Shown one piece after another: positions 12,491 through 24,005 of a stretch of 64,000 bases of DNA. The stretch comes from Azolla caroliniana. Taxonomy: Eukaryota > Polypodiophyta. The position numbers and the translations under genes are program-made. The notes beneath the pieces were generated by a model. The model searched no databases, was not told where the DNA came from, and saw nothing but the letters and a program-made list of their open reading frames with translations. The DNA is taken from positions 1,178,001 through 1,242,000 of the forward strand of contig JBHGNT010000004.1 of assembly GCA_043228905.1 (NCBI GenBank), written 5' to 3'. Positions within the stretch are counted from its first letter, which is position 1, and every line of letters starts with the position of its first letter.

Positions 12491-14822
12491 ATAACGATCT
12501 AGTTGTGTTTATATGAATAAGTTAACTTGATTGCTAGCAAAAATGTACATATGTCATCAAAAGTTTGTGGCATGCCCATCTTTTTCTTCTTGTGATGCAT
12601 AATTGTTGTAATCTCATGATTGATCATCACTATCAACAATTGTTGAGCTTGCCATTTCAGATAATCTATGGTTGGATAAAGGGAGCTTGAGTTTGCCTAA
12701 AAGACCATCTTAGGTCGGTCTATGGAGTGGATGAAATCAATTCGATGGTGGTTAGGCAAGACTAAAATGAGGAATATTGCCAAAGTGTTATGAACCAAGC
12801 ACAAAAATGAACTTTTGCAATAAATGGTTTTGTCTATAATGCATTTCCTACGATTTCATAGAGAACTCAACATAACATCCATTACTCACACTACTCCTAT
12901 CCTTTTCTTACACTTGCATGTCATGCATTTAGATTTGTTTTCATGTAATGTTTTTGTTCATTTTTTGGATAATTTGAGAACATTGATGATTGTCTACAAT
13001 TATGGCCTCCATGATATTTTAATATTTCTTTCTTCTCTCTTGTTCAATAGGGTTGTAGATCACAAAATCCACGAACTTCTATAAAGTTATTTATGAACAG
13101 ACACAAGCTACGTCGTTTTTATCTACATGAAATATTCTTTCACTTCTTCTCTCTTAGTTGGAGAGAAAAAAATGATATGACTTCGTCTTGTAAGATAGTT
13201 GCATTAGTCCCATTTTCTCAAATTTAAGCATGGGTCATGTCCTACCCTAACCTAAGCACTCACTCAACGTAAGCATGGTATCGACTTGTATGTAATGTAA
13301 TTCGTTTGGTAAATAAAAGAAAACTAATATCTCCCAACAAAAAACAAATGTCACATCAATTACTTTCTGTGCAAAGGCACATGTGTTCTAAGTGGCATAT
13401 GACTTATGAAATCATTTTTTAACTTTATGAATTTATCTTAGTAAGTTAGAATTATGTTTGCACATGTACTCTAGTTAAAAGTTTTGATATATTACTTATA
13501 TAATCACTTTTTGCCACACATGATGAGCTCTTTTAGCAAAAATGGATACTCATGTTGCCAAAAGAAAGATAGACATGTCGATTTGTCAATCTCTCAAACA
13601 ACATGAGAACATGATTTGTGTATAATATTGTACTACGACAATCTAACGTGCCCACATTAAAGAGCTTCTTAATGATGATGAAATGTGATCTTTTATGCTT
13701 GCGCAAATATGTTAAAGAAAATTGAAGGTTTATATAAGCAAAGAGACCTCGTAACCACCTTCTCTCACGTTGTTGACTTTTGTAACACTTGTTTTAACTA
13801 TTACTTTAATATAATTTTTAAACTTGATTCCACAATTTTACTATAACTTTTTTTAGTTTGGAATCGAACTATAATGACGGACAATAAAGAATGAAGCCAA
13901 AAGTTAAGATCACTATAGAATCTAAAATTTCAGTAGTTTTGAAATGTTTACTTTGTTTAGCTTTCGCTAAGGTGCATCCTCAAATAACATGATATATTTG
14001 TGGCATACTTATCATCATACAAAAGATGTAAAGAGGAAGCTACCTTTCTATATTACATGACTAACTTTGTTATGCAATAAAAGTGTATATAATGCTTGCT
14101 CACATGAGGTCCTTGATGTGCATGTGGATGGGATACAAATCTTTACATAGTTTAAGTAAAAGCATAGTCAATAACCTACATTTCTTACATTAGTTTAAAT
14201 AGAATGTGCAACTTATGCTTTTAACAACTTGTTTGAAGCTAAAATATTGTAGAGGTACGTAAATTGATGTTTTGTTTTCTTTCACATTTCATTTGTTTAG
14301 ATGGGATAGAATGTTGTTCAAATTAGTTATATCTAGTGCTTGACTTGTATGTTACCCTTCCTTTCCTAGACATCTATTTAATATGCATCGATAAACTTCA
14401 AACCGAAGTCTATATCTTAGTTTGTGTAATTTATGAAAATTGATGTTTTCCCTTTCTTACGGTGCCGTGAAACAATTGCTTCACGATATAAAAACAAGCT
14501 AAACTTAATTGCTTCACGATATAAAAACTAACTCAAATATTATATCAAGTAGTGACATCTACGAGGTTTAAACCTTTAACCTTGTACATCAAGTATAAGG
14601 TATACACCATTAGGATAAGCTATTCTATATAGTTATATTTTCATTGATTCGACATATCAACCACGAACTGTACGACAACATAATACTTGTGATATGTGTG
14701 TATACACATTGGCAATGATCAAAGTTTCTTCCCTTCATGTTTTTTAATTAGTCATTGTAATAGAATGTGATCCCAATATTCATGAGCTTGTTCAAGTAAA
14801 AATATGCATAGTTGTCAAATCT

Positions 14823-14868
14823 CCATCTTATGCGAGGGTCTAGGGTTTAGCACCCCATCTTATGCGAG
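14823..14868. repeat. short direct repeat CCATCTTATGCGAG
   Basis: The 14-mer CCATCTTATGCGAG occurs at about 14823 and again at about 14855, just before the GC-rich sequence of the first Ty3 element. It may mark an old insertion edge. Confidence 0.7.
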
Positions 14869-15150
14869 TTAAATTGTAACAGGATGAGCTATAACATACA
14901 AATGTATATGAATGTGAGGTTTTCTTCACAAAAGAAGACAATTTGGTATTTTGGTATGACGTATTGTGTGAAACATGATGTCGTGAAGAAAACCATCCCC
15001 AGGCGCAAACCGTGTATAGCGTGTGTGAACCGGCCCTTACACGTGGGCACGCCCCTTGTTGTATAGTAGATAGGTAGGCACAAAAGTCGAATCCTAGGTA
15101 GCAATATTCTATAGGGAGAATCGAGGAGTATCTCTGTCCGAAAGGACAGA

Positions 15151-15680
15151 GAATTAATGTGATGTAAACGGGTGAAACGGCCTCCCTCCTTGAGCTATAA
15201 AAGAGAGGGAGATGGGGAGAGAAGGTATCGCGTGCTAGAGGGGACGAAGTGCTGTCGGACTGGGACCGAGCTCTTCTTCTCTGTCGTTCTCCATAGCTTT
15301 CTTTTGCGCAGGTTCTCGAGAGGCTGATTCTGCTCCGAGGAACGCCCGTGTGCTTCCGGCAGAATCTCCATCTTGCTCCCCTGTGTGCATGGGTGATCAG
15401 GCGTCGGCATCCATCTCGCCGACCTGATTGGTTGTAACCGTTCGAGTCATCTGCATACATACAAATACATACATATATTCATATACATACACTAGTGTTC
15501 TTATACTCTATCTCCTGCTCAACTCGTGTCTCCTGTGTTGTTGGATCGCGTTCCCGTGCGCTTCTTTGTCTATACGTGTGTGAGCGTGTCTCCCCCTCTC
15601 TCCCTTTTCTCACCTATTCCTCGGTCCAAGACCCCAGTGGTCCCGCCTTGTTCTCCACGCACGCGCGTAACAACGCGACA
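15151..15680 (+). repeat. RE1 5' LTR (part shared with the 3' copy)
   Basis: Starts GAATTAATGTGATG and ends ACAACGCGACA. It contains a TATA box at 15195 and an ATACATAC-rich stretch near 15450-15490. A perfect 20-bp palindrome around TCTGTCCGAAAGGACAGA abuts its left side, at about 15132-15151. Confidence 0.85.
15195..15203 (+). promoter_or_regulatory. TATA box of the RE1 LTR
   Basis: CTATAAAAG, about 485 bp before the LTR end. It is conserved at 20979-20987 in the 3' copy and fits an LTR promoter. Confidence 0.7.
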
Positions 15681-15685
15681 TCTTT

Positions 15686-15700
15686 TGGTGAACCCGACGT
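15686..15700 (+). other. RE1 candidate primer-binding site
   Basis: TGGTGAACCCGACGT begins 5 nt after the LTR end, the usual place for a tRNA primer site. I did not match it to a particular tRNA. Confidence 0.5.
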
Positions 15701-15724
15701 GAACAGGCGGCAGAGGAGTAGAAG

Positions 15725-17093
15725 ATGAGGGGGTCGGACCTCGCAGAAGCCATGGCTTTGGCTGTGGACCGTATAGTGAGTGCGCACGAAGGCACCGACG
15801 CCCTTGATAGGGCTATCGAGGCGGTTGTCGGTACGATCAGCCGGTTTAGTGGGAAGGATGACACGAGCTACTTGGCGTCCTACCGGGCTGAGATGGTAAT
15901 GAGGGACATTCCGGAAGAGAAGTGTCTAGTTGGATTCCCTCGAGTGGCGATGCCGGGCATCCATACGGAGGTGCTCGAGGTACGGGCCGAGAGCCAGACC
16001 TGGGAGGAGTTCGAAGGTCGGCTCCATAAAAAATACGGGCTTGAAGATGCGCTTCGACTTTCGAAACGGGACTTCATGGAGTGGGTGGAGACCCCCAACA
16101 AAGGAAGGAACGTGTCGGTGCTCCTCCGGGAGTTTGAGGAACGCTTCGCGCGCCTCTCGGTGCTTGACCGGACCATTCTGGACACAAGTCGTGTCCTATT
16201 GTTTGTTAAGTCAGTTGACGAGCAAGATCGGGAGCAAGTAGGCCTCCTATTGGAAACTGATGACGGGCTGACTTGGTGAAGAGGGTCTGTGGCCGTTTCG
16301 ACAAACGGCGAGAATGGGTTGACAAAGGATCGACAGGGGCGGGCTCTGTCGCAGCAAGGAAGCTCGAGCCAACACCACCAACGCGAAGGGAAGAGACCCG
16401 AGATTGGCTCGAGACCAGATCGGCTTCGACCGGTATGGTCAAGGGCTCGTCCGGGGGAGCAGCTCTGGAGGAATTGACACGGATGGTAAAGGATCTCCAG
16501 ATCGCCCAAGCACGGAGGGATGGTGGCGAACAGGCCCGTGACCGACGACCTCTGGCTGGAAACAGGTGCATGTGGTGTGACGCGGTTGGCCACATCCGGA
16601 AGGACTGCGGGGACTTCGCAGAGGCGATGAGCAGCAACGTGGTGTACCTGTGGAACGGTCGGGTGCACGCCAGCGAGACCCGAAGGGCCCTGGACCTAAA
16701 CTCAGGCTAGGAGGTATGAAAAGGCTGATGGAGGAGGCGGCGGCTCGTCATGCGGAGACCGTCCACTACTCGGCGTCAACTGGTATTCGGGTCGGAGGTG
16801 GCGAGGCCCCGAAGACGAACAAAGCCGGGTTCTGGCCGACGATGCTAGAAGGCCTCACCGGCGCACGACTAAGGAAAGAAGAGGCGGACTGCGCGGAAAA
16901 ATGGGTCCGGGAGGTAATCGGGTGGAGTGACCCGATGGAAGAAAAGACGGGCTTCGTCGAAGCCGCTTGTCAAAACTACGAGGCTCTGGTGGAGGACAAG
17001 CGGGTAGGAAAAACCGGAGGGGCCGGGCCCTCGCAACGATATGAAACTCGATTCGGGCAAAGGCGGAATGAGGCCGATGTAACCGGCGCCTAG
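15725..17093 (+). pseudogene. RE1 gag (broken)
   Basis: Nucleocapsid/capsid precursor of RE1. It begins at the ATG at 15725 (MRGSDLAEAMALAVDRIV). The first part has a capsid-like helical region (WEEFEGRLHKKYG, LLREFEERFARLS). The frame breaks near 16270, where LLETDDGLT continues one frame over as LVKRVCGRFDKR. It breaks again near 16695. A CX2CX4HX4C zinc knuckle (CMWCDAVGHIRKDC) lies near 16569-16610. The piece ends at an in-frame TAG at 17091. It is a non-functional remnant. Confidence 0.85.
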
Positions 17094-17837
17094 GATAATC
17101 CCAAGAGGGGCGGGTACTGGCTGGGCACAGAAATTGAAAGATCCACGGACCTACGAAAGGTCCTGGAAGAACGAATCCTCAATAGCAAGGTGGAACTGTC
17201 GCTGAGGGAAGTGCTCGGGATCGCCAAGAAGGAGTTCCACGACTCCATCGTAGACTTGGTGAAGAGGAAGAGGTTGTCGACAGAGACAGAACCGAAGAAG
17301 CCGATGGAGGTGCGGACGACGCACATAGAGGACATGGCGCTGGAAGACGAGTTGGCGGAGAGCCACTATTCGAGGCCGCACTGGGCCAGAGCGACCACGG
17401 AGACCCCCGTGAAGATCAGAGATGTTCATGAACCGGTGGTGGCGTTGGTGGACCACGGTTCAGAAATCAATTTGATGTCCATGGACTTCTACAAGAAGGG
17501 GAAATGGCCGATCAACACCAAGCACGGGTGGAAAATACAGGCAGCGACGCGTGCCACCGAAGAACTGCATGGAGCCTGCCCGAATGTACGAGTAAAGATC
17601 GACGATGTCGAGATTGACCAACACTTCTTCGTGCAGGAGACGTCCTCACATCTGGTTATACTAGGAGAACCGTACATCACAGCAACACGGATGGAGACCA
17701 AGGTGCTGGACAACAGCTCGGCCTATGCAAGGGTCAAGAGCCAGGATGGGCGTCACTCGGTCCAGTTCCTAACGGTGAGATCGAACCATGAGCGGAACCA
17801 CGAGAACCTCGGGGGCGAAAGCCGAGAGGATTTTTAG
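17094..17837 (+). pseudogene. RE1 protease domain
   Basis: Same frame as the end of gag, after the TAG at 17091. An aspartic protease core reads VVALVDHGSEINLMSMDFY, followed by LVILGEPYITATRMETKV. The active-site triplet is DHG rather than the usual DTG/DSG, with the catalytic Asp kept. A retropepsin would cut the Gag-Pol precursor. The frame stops at 17835-17837. The 320 bp that follow are disrupted linker sequence without a readable domain. Confidence 0.75.
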
Positions 17838-18157
17838 AGAGGGCTATCAAGGCGTGGGGCCGCGATAGTCCGGACACTCCGGGAAAACCCCACAAGTGTA
17901 CGATAGCGAAGAAGACCTGTACTATAAGTAGGAAATTTTGGTTCTCCGACAACGGAGGGTGTACAATAGTCGACGTCGTTGGCTGGAAGAAGAAAAGGGC
18001 GGAGGAGCGACTTCGGGCATGTGGTATCCTCGGCCCTGGAGAGGAAATCAACGGAGCCGTGGAGGCGGTCTCTTTCGACGATACCTTGGGGGAGCTGTGA
18101 GAGGTAGTCGGAGGAGTCCTTAAAGAGGACCGGACGATTCCGGTATGTTCTGAAAGG

Positions 18158-19420
18158 ATGTACGAAGTCATCGTGGACTTCAGTAGAGGGCTTGAGTCGG
18201 ATCGGACGGCCCAGGTGGACACGAGGTACAAGACTGTGGACCGGAAGGTGAGGCCAGTCGCGGCTCCCTTGCCGGAGGGCAGCGAGTTGCGAATAAAGGG
18301 GGTTGCGTCGGACCCGAGTTTACGAAATCCGGCCCGCATAGGGCACCGGTTCACCGACATAACGCTACGGGAGCTCAAGGTCGGTGGGGGCGGCTTCCTA
18401 CTGCCGGCGGAGGAGGACCGGTTTCGGAGAATGCTCGGAAGGCACGGGAAAGCTTTCGCATTCTCACCGAAGGAGATCGGGTGTGTAGACCCGATAGTTG
18501 TCGAACCGATGGTGATCTTCACGGTACCGCATGTACCGTGGAGTCTCAAGCCGATTCCGGTGCCAAGAGCTCACATCCCGAAGTTGTTGGAGCTCCTAAA
18601 GCAAAAGGTGGAGATGGGCATCCTCGAACCGTCGAGTGCCCCGTATTCGAATCGGTGGTTTACGGTGCCGAAGAAGAACGGCACGCTGCGCTTCATCCAA
18701 GACCTACAACCGGTCAACAAGGTGACCATCCGTAACGCAGGGATCGGACCGACAATAGACGAGTTCGCAGAGGCCTTCGTTGGAAGGTCGATCTATTCTG
18801 TCGGTGACCTCTACTCGAGGTACAATCAGTTCCAGCTAGCCATAGAGAGCAGAGACATCACGACAATGCGAACTCCTCTCGGCCTAGTACAGATGTGTAC
18901 CCTACCACAAGGAGGGACGAACTCGGTGGCTCACATGGTGAACGCAATGAACAAGGTGCTGAGGGATTGTATCCCGGACATCACCGTGCCATTTTTGGAC
19001 GACGTCCTGATCAAGGGATGCCCGGTGGAGGAATAGGACGAGACGATCGGACCGGATGGGTGCCGGAAATTCGTGGCAACGCACATCGATGACTGCGAGA
19101 AGGTGCTGCGGAGGTTAGAGGGCGCGAGGCTCACCTTCTCCGGGGAAAAATCGGCCTTCGGGCAATCAGAGATCATGGTTGTCGAACACCTATGTGGGTC
19201 GTACGGCCGGAAACCGTCTCCGGCTAAGGTAGAAGCCATCTCCACGATGAAGCACGATTGTAGCTCGGTCACAGAGGTTCGGAGGTTCTTGGGAGCATTC
19301 GCGTTCTACCACATATGGATCCCGCATTACGCCCACGTCGCGGAGCCGTTATATGGGTTGCTGAAAAAGGGGCAAAAATTCGAGTGGAGAGACGAGCATA
19401 CGGAGTCTGTCCGAATGTGA
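18158..19420 (+). pseudogene. RE1 reverse transcriptase (broken)
   Basis: RNA-dependent DNA polymerase with Ty3 motifs: VEMGILEPSSAPYSN, WFTVPKKNG, RFIQDLQPVNKVTI, GDLYSRYNQFQLAI and the catalytic box FLDDV at 18992-19006. A TAG at 19034-19036, probably from CAG, interrupts it. The frame then continues with HIDDCEKVLRRLEGARLTFS and VRRFLGAFAFYHIWIPHYA, the RT-RNase H connection. A frameshift near 19400 ends it. Confidence 0.88.
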
Positions 19421-19992
19421 AGGAAGCACTTGCCGCAGCTCCGGCGCTCCGAAGGGCTGTCTACGGAAAGGACACTCCAATTTACGTAACGGTAGACACG
19501 AGTCCGACCGGGATCGGATGGGTCGTCAACAAAGAGGACGAGGACGACATGCGTTTCCCGATCTGGTTCGGCGCGAAGGTCCTCAACGAGTGACAACGAG
19601 GATATGCCCAGGTTAAACGCGAGCTTTGGGGTATCGTTTCGGCGGTAAAGGCCGATAAAGACTACCTGATCGGGACAGAGGTAATTATCGAGACGGACTG
19701 CCTGCCAATTCTTGGCATGGTTTCCGGATGCGCGATGCCGGACCTGGCAATGCTCAGGTGGATAGCGTACATCAAGTCCCTGAATCCGGAAGTACGACAC
19801 ATTTCCGGGAAAGACAATGCCATAGCTGAGATGCTTTCAAGGGCGAGGTTCGAAAACGAGGGCGGCATGGTTTCGGAGGAAGAGGAAGTCGGCGTGGACT
19901 TCTTCGAGGCAGCTTACGTAACAACCGGCAGGGAATGCACTCCAACGCTTAACGATTTCGACGAGAGCAAGTACAACGGGGAGTGGCTGTAG
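19421..19992 (+). pseudogene. RE1 RNase H domain (broken)
   Basis: The frame switches by one relative to RT. IYVTVDTSPTGIGWVVN holds the first acidic residue, RELWGIVSAVKADKDYLIG the second region, and VIIETDCLPI and LSRARFENEGG the end of the domain. In-frame stops lie at 19591-19593 (TGA, from CGA) and 19990-19992 (TAG, from CAG). Confidence 0.8.
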
Positions 19993-20934
19993 ATCGGTGG
20001 GTTCCTGAAAACAATGACACCGGACGCGGCATGGACAAAGGATGAGGCCAACCGGATTCGGAAGAAAGCGTACCGATTCTTTCTCCAGGACGGGTACATA
20101 TGGCAGCACCCAAAGAAGAGGAACGACATCCCGCTCCGAGTGGTGGCGAAGAAGGAGGAACAGGAGGATTTGCTGGCGGCGTACCACAATAGTCCTTGGG
20201 CTGGACACCGTGGAACGTGGGCCATGTTCAAAAAACTAAAGGGGAAGTACTCGTGGCCGGGACTATACCGGGACGTGCATCGGTTCGTGACGACTTGCGA
20301 AAGCTGTTAGGTGCACTCCATGATCCAACACCGGGACGAGCTTCACCCGACCTACCCTCCGACCGTCCACTTCAAGTGGATGGTGGATTTGGTGACGATG
20401 CCAATGGGGGTAGGACAGATGCGATATGTGGTGCTGGCTCGGGAGGATCTAACGAACCAGGTTGAAGGCCGAGCCCTGTAGAACAAGACGACTGCAGCCG
20501 TGTGTCGGTTTTTTATTGAGGACGTGGTATGTCGATACGGGTGCGTAGGGAAGATCGTGGCTGACCGTGGTGAGTTGGACGCAGAAGAGGCCGAAGAGCT
20601 ATTCGACCGGCTAGGAGTCAAACTTTTGCTCACCACAACGTACAATCCGGAGGCGAACGGGAAGGTAGAGCACGGACACGGGCCGATTGTCAAAGCGCTA
20701 GTACGGGCATGCGGAGGCCAAGTCGGGAACTGGCCACGACTGCTACCTTATGCCTTGTGGGCGGACCGGACTACGCACAGTTCGGTAACCGGGTTCATGC
20801 CGGCAGACCTTATGTTCGGACAGAAGCCGATCATGCCAACAGAGCGAACGATCTCCTCGTGGGCCATGGTGGACTAGAGGGATGAGATGAGTCGGGAGGA
20901 ACTGTTGGCGGCGCGGATTCGACAGCTCGAGCGC
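19993..20934 (+). pseudogene. RE1 integrase (broken, 3' end deleted)
   Basis: The zinc-binding HHCC region reads YHNSPWAGHRGTWAMF to TTCESC, with a TAG right after it at 20308. The catalytic core keeps Asp in FKWMVDLV, Asp in IVADRGELD and Glu in GKVEHGH. Further TAG codons lie near 20479 and at 20875-20877. After about 20 more codons the coding sequence runs straight into the LTR, so the rest of integrase, the polypurine tract and the LTR start are missing. Confidence 0.85.
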
Positions 20935-21464
20935 GAATTAATGTGATGTAAACGGGTGAAACGACCTCCCTCCTTGAGCTATAAAAGAGAGGGAGACGAG
21001 GAGAGAAGGTATCGCGCGCTAGAGGGGACGAAGTGTTGTCGGACTGGGACCGAGCTCTTCTTCTCTGTCGTTCTCCATAGCTTTCTTTTGCGTAGGTTCT
21101 CGAGAGGCTGAATCTGCTCCGAGGAATCCCCGTATGCTTCCGACAGAATCTCCATCTTGCTCCCCTGTGTGCGTGGGTGATCAGGAGTCGGCATCCATCT
21201 CGCCGACCTGATCAATTGTAACCGTTCGAGTCGTCTGCATACATACAAATACATACATATATTCATATACATACACTAGTGTTCTTATACTCTATCTCTT
21301 GCTCAACTCATGTCTCCTGTGTTGTTGGGCCGCGTTCCCGTGCGCTTCTTTGTCTATACGTGTGTGAGCGTGTCTCCCTCTCTCTCCCTTTTCTCACCTA
21401 TTCCTCGGTCCAAGACCCCAGTGGTCCCACCTTGTTCTCCACGCACGCGCGTAACAACGCGACA
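20935..21464 (+). repeat. RE1 3' LTR, 5'-truncated
   Basis: 530 bp matching 15151-15680 without gaps. It is fused on its left directly to integrase coding sequence, which shows a deletion that removed the internal 3' end and the left part of the LTR. Confidence 0.88.
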
Positions 21465-21706
21465 ACGAGTCTCCACATCTCCCCCAAGCCATGATACATT
21501 GTTAGTCAAATTTGAAACTCTCATAATATCAACAAATCACAGTTTTGTTTGTCCAAAAAACACTAGTTCGCATTAGTTAGCAAAATAAAATACAACAAAG
21601 TTCAAGCAGGAAGATCCAATTGGGCTAACCTTAGAGGGATCAATATATACAACTCGATGGATCAACTCCAAAACAAACAAAACAATTTCAGCAAAACTTG
21701 TGCTAC
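21465..21706. other. host spacer between the two Ty3 elements
   Basis: 242 bp of AT-rich host DNA ending in the target duplication GCTAC. A short minus-strand stretch at 21630-21665 reads like a small exon, but it is too short to call a gene. Confidence 0.5.
21702..21706. repeat. target-site duplication of RE2, left copy
   Basis: GCTAC directly precedes the LTR start TGTTTTCC and matches 31467-31471. Confidence 0.85.
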
Positions 21707-22164
21707 TGTTTTCCAGAGGACAGAAATGTAAAATTATGAAATTAGCAAACGCCGAGTCCGAGTATCACGGGCCACTAACGGCTCGGCTATGTATTAGGGG
21801 AAACGTTATTTAAACGAGGACCATTACCTCAGAGCAGGAGAGAAGAAAAATATAGGCGGAAGCACTAGCTTAGTCCCTCGTAACTAGATAATCTTGTAAG
21901 GTCACCGGCCGTAGGCCGTGTTCTATAATCCTTTTTCTGCCGTAGTAATATATCTGATTTGTGCCCATTTTGCTCCATGTGTCTGTGCTTTGATTCATAC
22001 CTATGATTTCAGCGCCGCCCACTCCTGTCAAGATCTCGCTAGTGGTTTATCTCTGATCATTGTCTCTCTCACGACGCCTCTGTTACGAGCCTTCACGTAC
22101 CACGCCCTTGAATACCGATAGCCGCAGATCTATCGAAGGTGTTCACCCAAAGGAACGGGTAACA
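21707..22164 (+). repeat. RE2 5' LTR (complete, 458 bp)
   Basis: Begins TGTTTTCCAG and ends GGGTAACA. A TATA-like TTATTTAAA lies near 21808, upstream of the part shared with the 3' copy. The last 300 bp (21865-22164) match 31167-31466. Confidence 0.9.
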
Positions 22165-22169
22165 CAATT

Positions 22170-22183
22170 TGGCACGCCCGGTT
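22170..22183 (+). other. RE2 primer-binding site
   Basis: TGGCACGCCCGGTT starts 5 nt after the LTR end. Similar TGGCRCGCCC sites are familiar from plant Ty3 elements. Confidence 0.7.
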
Positions 22184-22220
22184 ACAGCTGTGAGTGCACA
22201 GCAAACTTCGTTGAAGGTAA

Positions 22221-24005
22221 CCACCAGCCGCCGTTACGGCGCCCTCTCGCACCACGAGGTCTCGGCCACCTGCCCGACGCTCTGAGCCAGTCCAAGGAAC
22301 TTCCGACTCGGCGGTCACTGACCAATCCTTTCCCGAGCAATTGGAGGCTTCCCCAGTGCAATCCTCGCCACCGGATACTCGATCGCGAGTTGATTCACCG
22401 CCAAAACCCCTGTCGAGCCCTCCAGAGGTCAATCAACCGGAACTAAACCCTTTTCCGGTGCTACCAGAAGACCCAGAATACGACATCATGCCGTACCCAT
22501 ACCCACGATACACCGACGGACCAGACGCAGAGTCACACATCCGTGCCTTCATATCCACGTGGCAGGCCAACCACTCAACGCACCGCCTCACGCCGGCCGA
22601 AATCGATGCGTCAAAGATTGCCGAGTTCACACTCTCCCTCGATGGACCGGCCACACGATGGTACTCTCGCCTCGAAATAGGAGAGGCCACCACTTTCCAA
22701 ATCGTGCGCACAAAGTTCCTTGAACTTTTTCATCGCGAGGTGCCTAAACAGGAACTGCTCCATCAATTCTTGTCTATATGCCAGGAACCGCACGAAACGG
22801 TCGCGCAGTTCACGATCTGGTTCCAAGATCTCTACAGACAAGTGGCCGATGATGTCTCGGCATAACATATACCGGACACTTTCCTGTCCAGTTTACGAGA
22901 GCCTCTCCGAACGACTCTCGCACTTACAAATTTCGCCAACCATACTATCGAACAAGTCATAGCGCGGGTTCTCGCCCTTGATCGGACCCAGCACGGCGCG
23001 GCCTTCTCGATGACATCCTTACAAAACGCTCTTCCCCAAGAGGACAATCGCTTTCGCCAAGCTCTCCAATGCACGACGTGTTCAGGATCAGGGCACCTGG
23101 CCCTCGAATGTCCCAACCGACCACAGTGTCCGATATGTCATTCTCGAGCTCACACTGTCAAGCAGTGCGAATATAATATGTTGAACCGCACAACGGCGGC
23201 ACCAGTCCGCCAGATCGAGCCACGAAATACATACTCTCGGCAGGACAAGCAATATGTCTACCGAGACCAGGATAACGACCGACCGCGATCCCTGGATCAA
23301 CGGCGCTGAGACGACGACTACCGACGTGATGACCGTCGTGATCACTATCGCGATGACCGGCACGACGATTATGCTCGATATGATGACGATCACGATGACT
23401 AGTATGATCGACGGAACTCACGCATTGATCGGCGAAACGGCAACCGCAACACACACAACAATAGAAGACCTAACGACAACCGCCAACGGGACGCTCCTCA
23501 AAATGACCAACGCAACTCCAACGCACCTCGGAACAACCCACCACCAAACGAGACTGAGAATCAACAACAACAACTTCCACACACAGACTGAGCGGACACC
23601 AGCAGCTCGGCCAACGTTACATGTTTTAAATGTAACCAACCAGGCCACTACGCCACGCAATGTCCAACAACCAACCGTGGCAAGGCACCCGCGGTGAACA
23701 GTATCATGGCCTATGTTCAAACCGTCACTACCCGGAGTAAAGCGCAGACTACTCAATGGCAAATCCAGGATGAAGTCCGTCAGGCAGCAAAAGAATGGAT
23801 CGACACGGCCAATAAAAATAATGTCGTGCGCATGCAAACTGACATGAGAGACGGGCCCAGTGAAGCACCACAAACCTCAGTACCATCCACGTCGTCGGAG
23901 GACGACCAGCTATGGGATGTTCTTACCAACTCCCGCATATCGCTGCCCCTACATAAATTGTTACCACTCATGCCGAGATTTCGGGACACCCTGGCGGCAC
24001 TCTAG
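22221..24005 (+). pseudogene. RE2 gag (several stops)
   Basis: One reading frame runs from after the TAA at 22218 to 24005, but no in-frame ATG is visible at its start. The capsid region reads PYPYPRYTDGPDAESHIRAF, FTLSLDGPATRWYSRLE and FLELFHREVPKQELLHQF, typical of Retrotrans_gag. Two adjacent CCHC knuckles follow (CTTCSGSGHLALEC and CPICHSRAHTVKQC). After them comes an Arg/Asp-rich stretch of RDDR/DDY blocks (about 23300-23410), then a third knuckle (CFKCNQPGHYATQC) at 23622. Stops at 22863, 23307, 23400, 23589 and 24003 each differ from CAA, CAG or CGA by one C-to-T change. Confidence 0.85.

Larger units (their letters stand above)
8296..14822. other. gene-poor AT-rich region
   Basis: No coding region could be supported on either strand over 6.5 kb. 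The longest frames (for example 9347-9676) carry no recognisable motif and no convincing splice partners. Apart from the GT tract, hairpin cluster and tandem duplication listed separately, this looks like decayed intergenic DNA. Confidence 0.6.
15151..21464 (+). mobile_element. Ty3/gypsy LTR retrotransposon RE1, decayed
   Basis: The element consists of LTR sequence, a GAG with a CCHC knuckle, protease, reverse transcriptase, RNase H and integrase in Ty3/gypsy order, then a second LTR copy. GC content and codon use differ sharply from the AT-rich surroundings. The two LTR stretches are each 530 bp, align without gaps and differ at 23 positions by my count (20 transitions). The coding region has several stops and frameshifts, so this copy cannot act on its own. 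The true left edge is uncertain. GC-rich sequence extends upstream to about 14.9 kb, so the 5' LTR is probably longer than the shared part. No matching target-site duplication was found. Confidence 0.9.

Noticed and set aside
14840-15460. 206-codon minus-strand frame
   Set aside because: It lies antisense across the RE1 LTR region and has no motif. It is a shadow of GC-rich sequence.
17734-18549. 271-codon minus-strand frame
   Set aside because: Antisense shadow of RE1 pol, with no domain.
21465-21469. ACGAG as RE1 target-site duplication
   Set aside because: No ACGAG precedes a TG-starting sequence upstream of 15151. GCGAG at 14864-14868 is close but is followed by TTAAA rather than TG.
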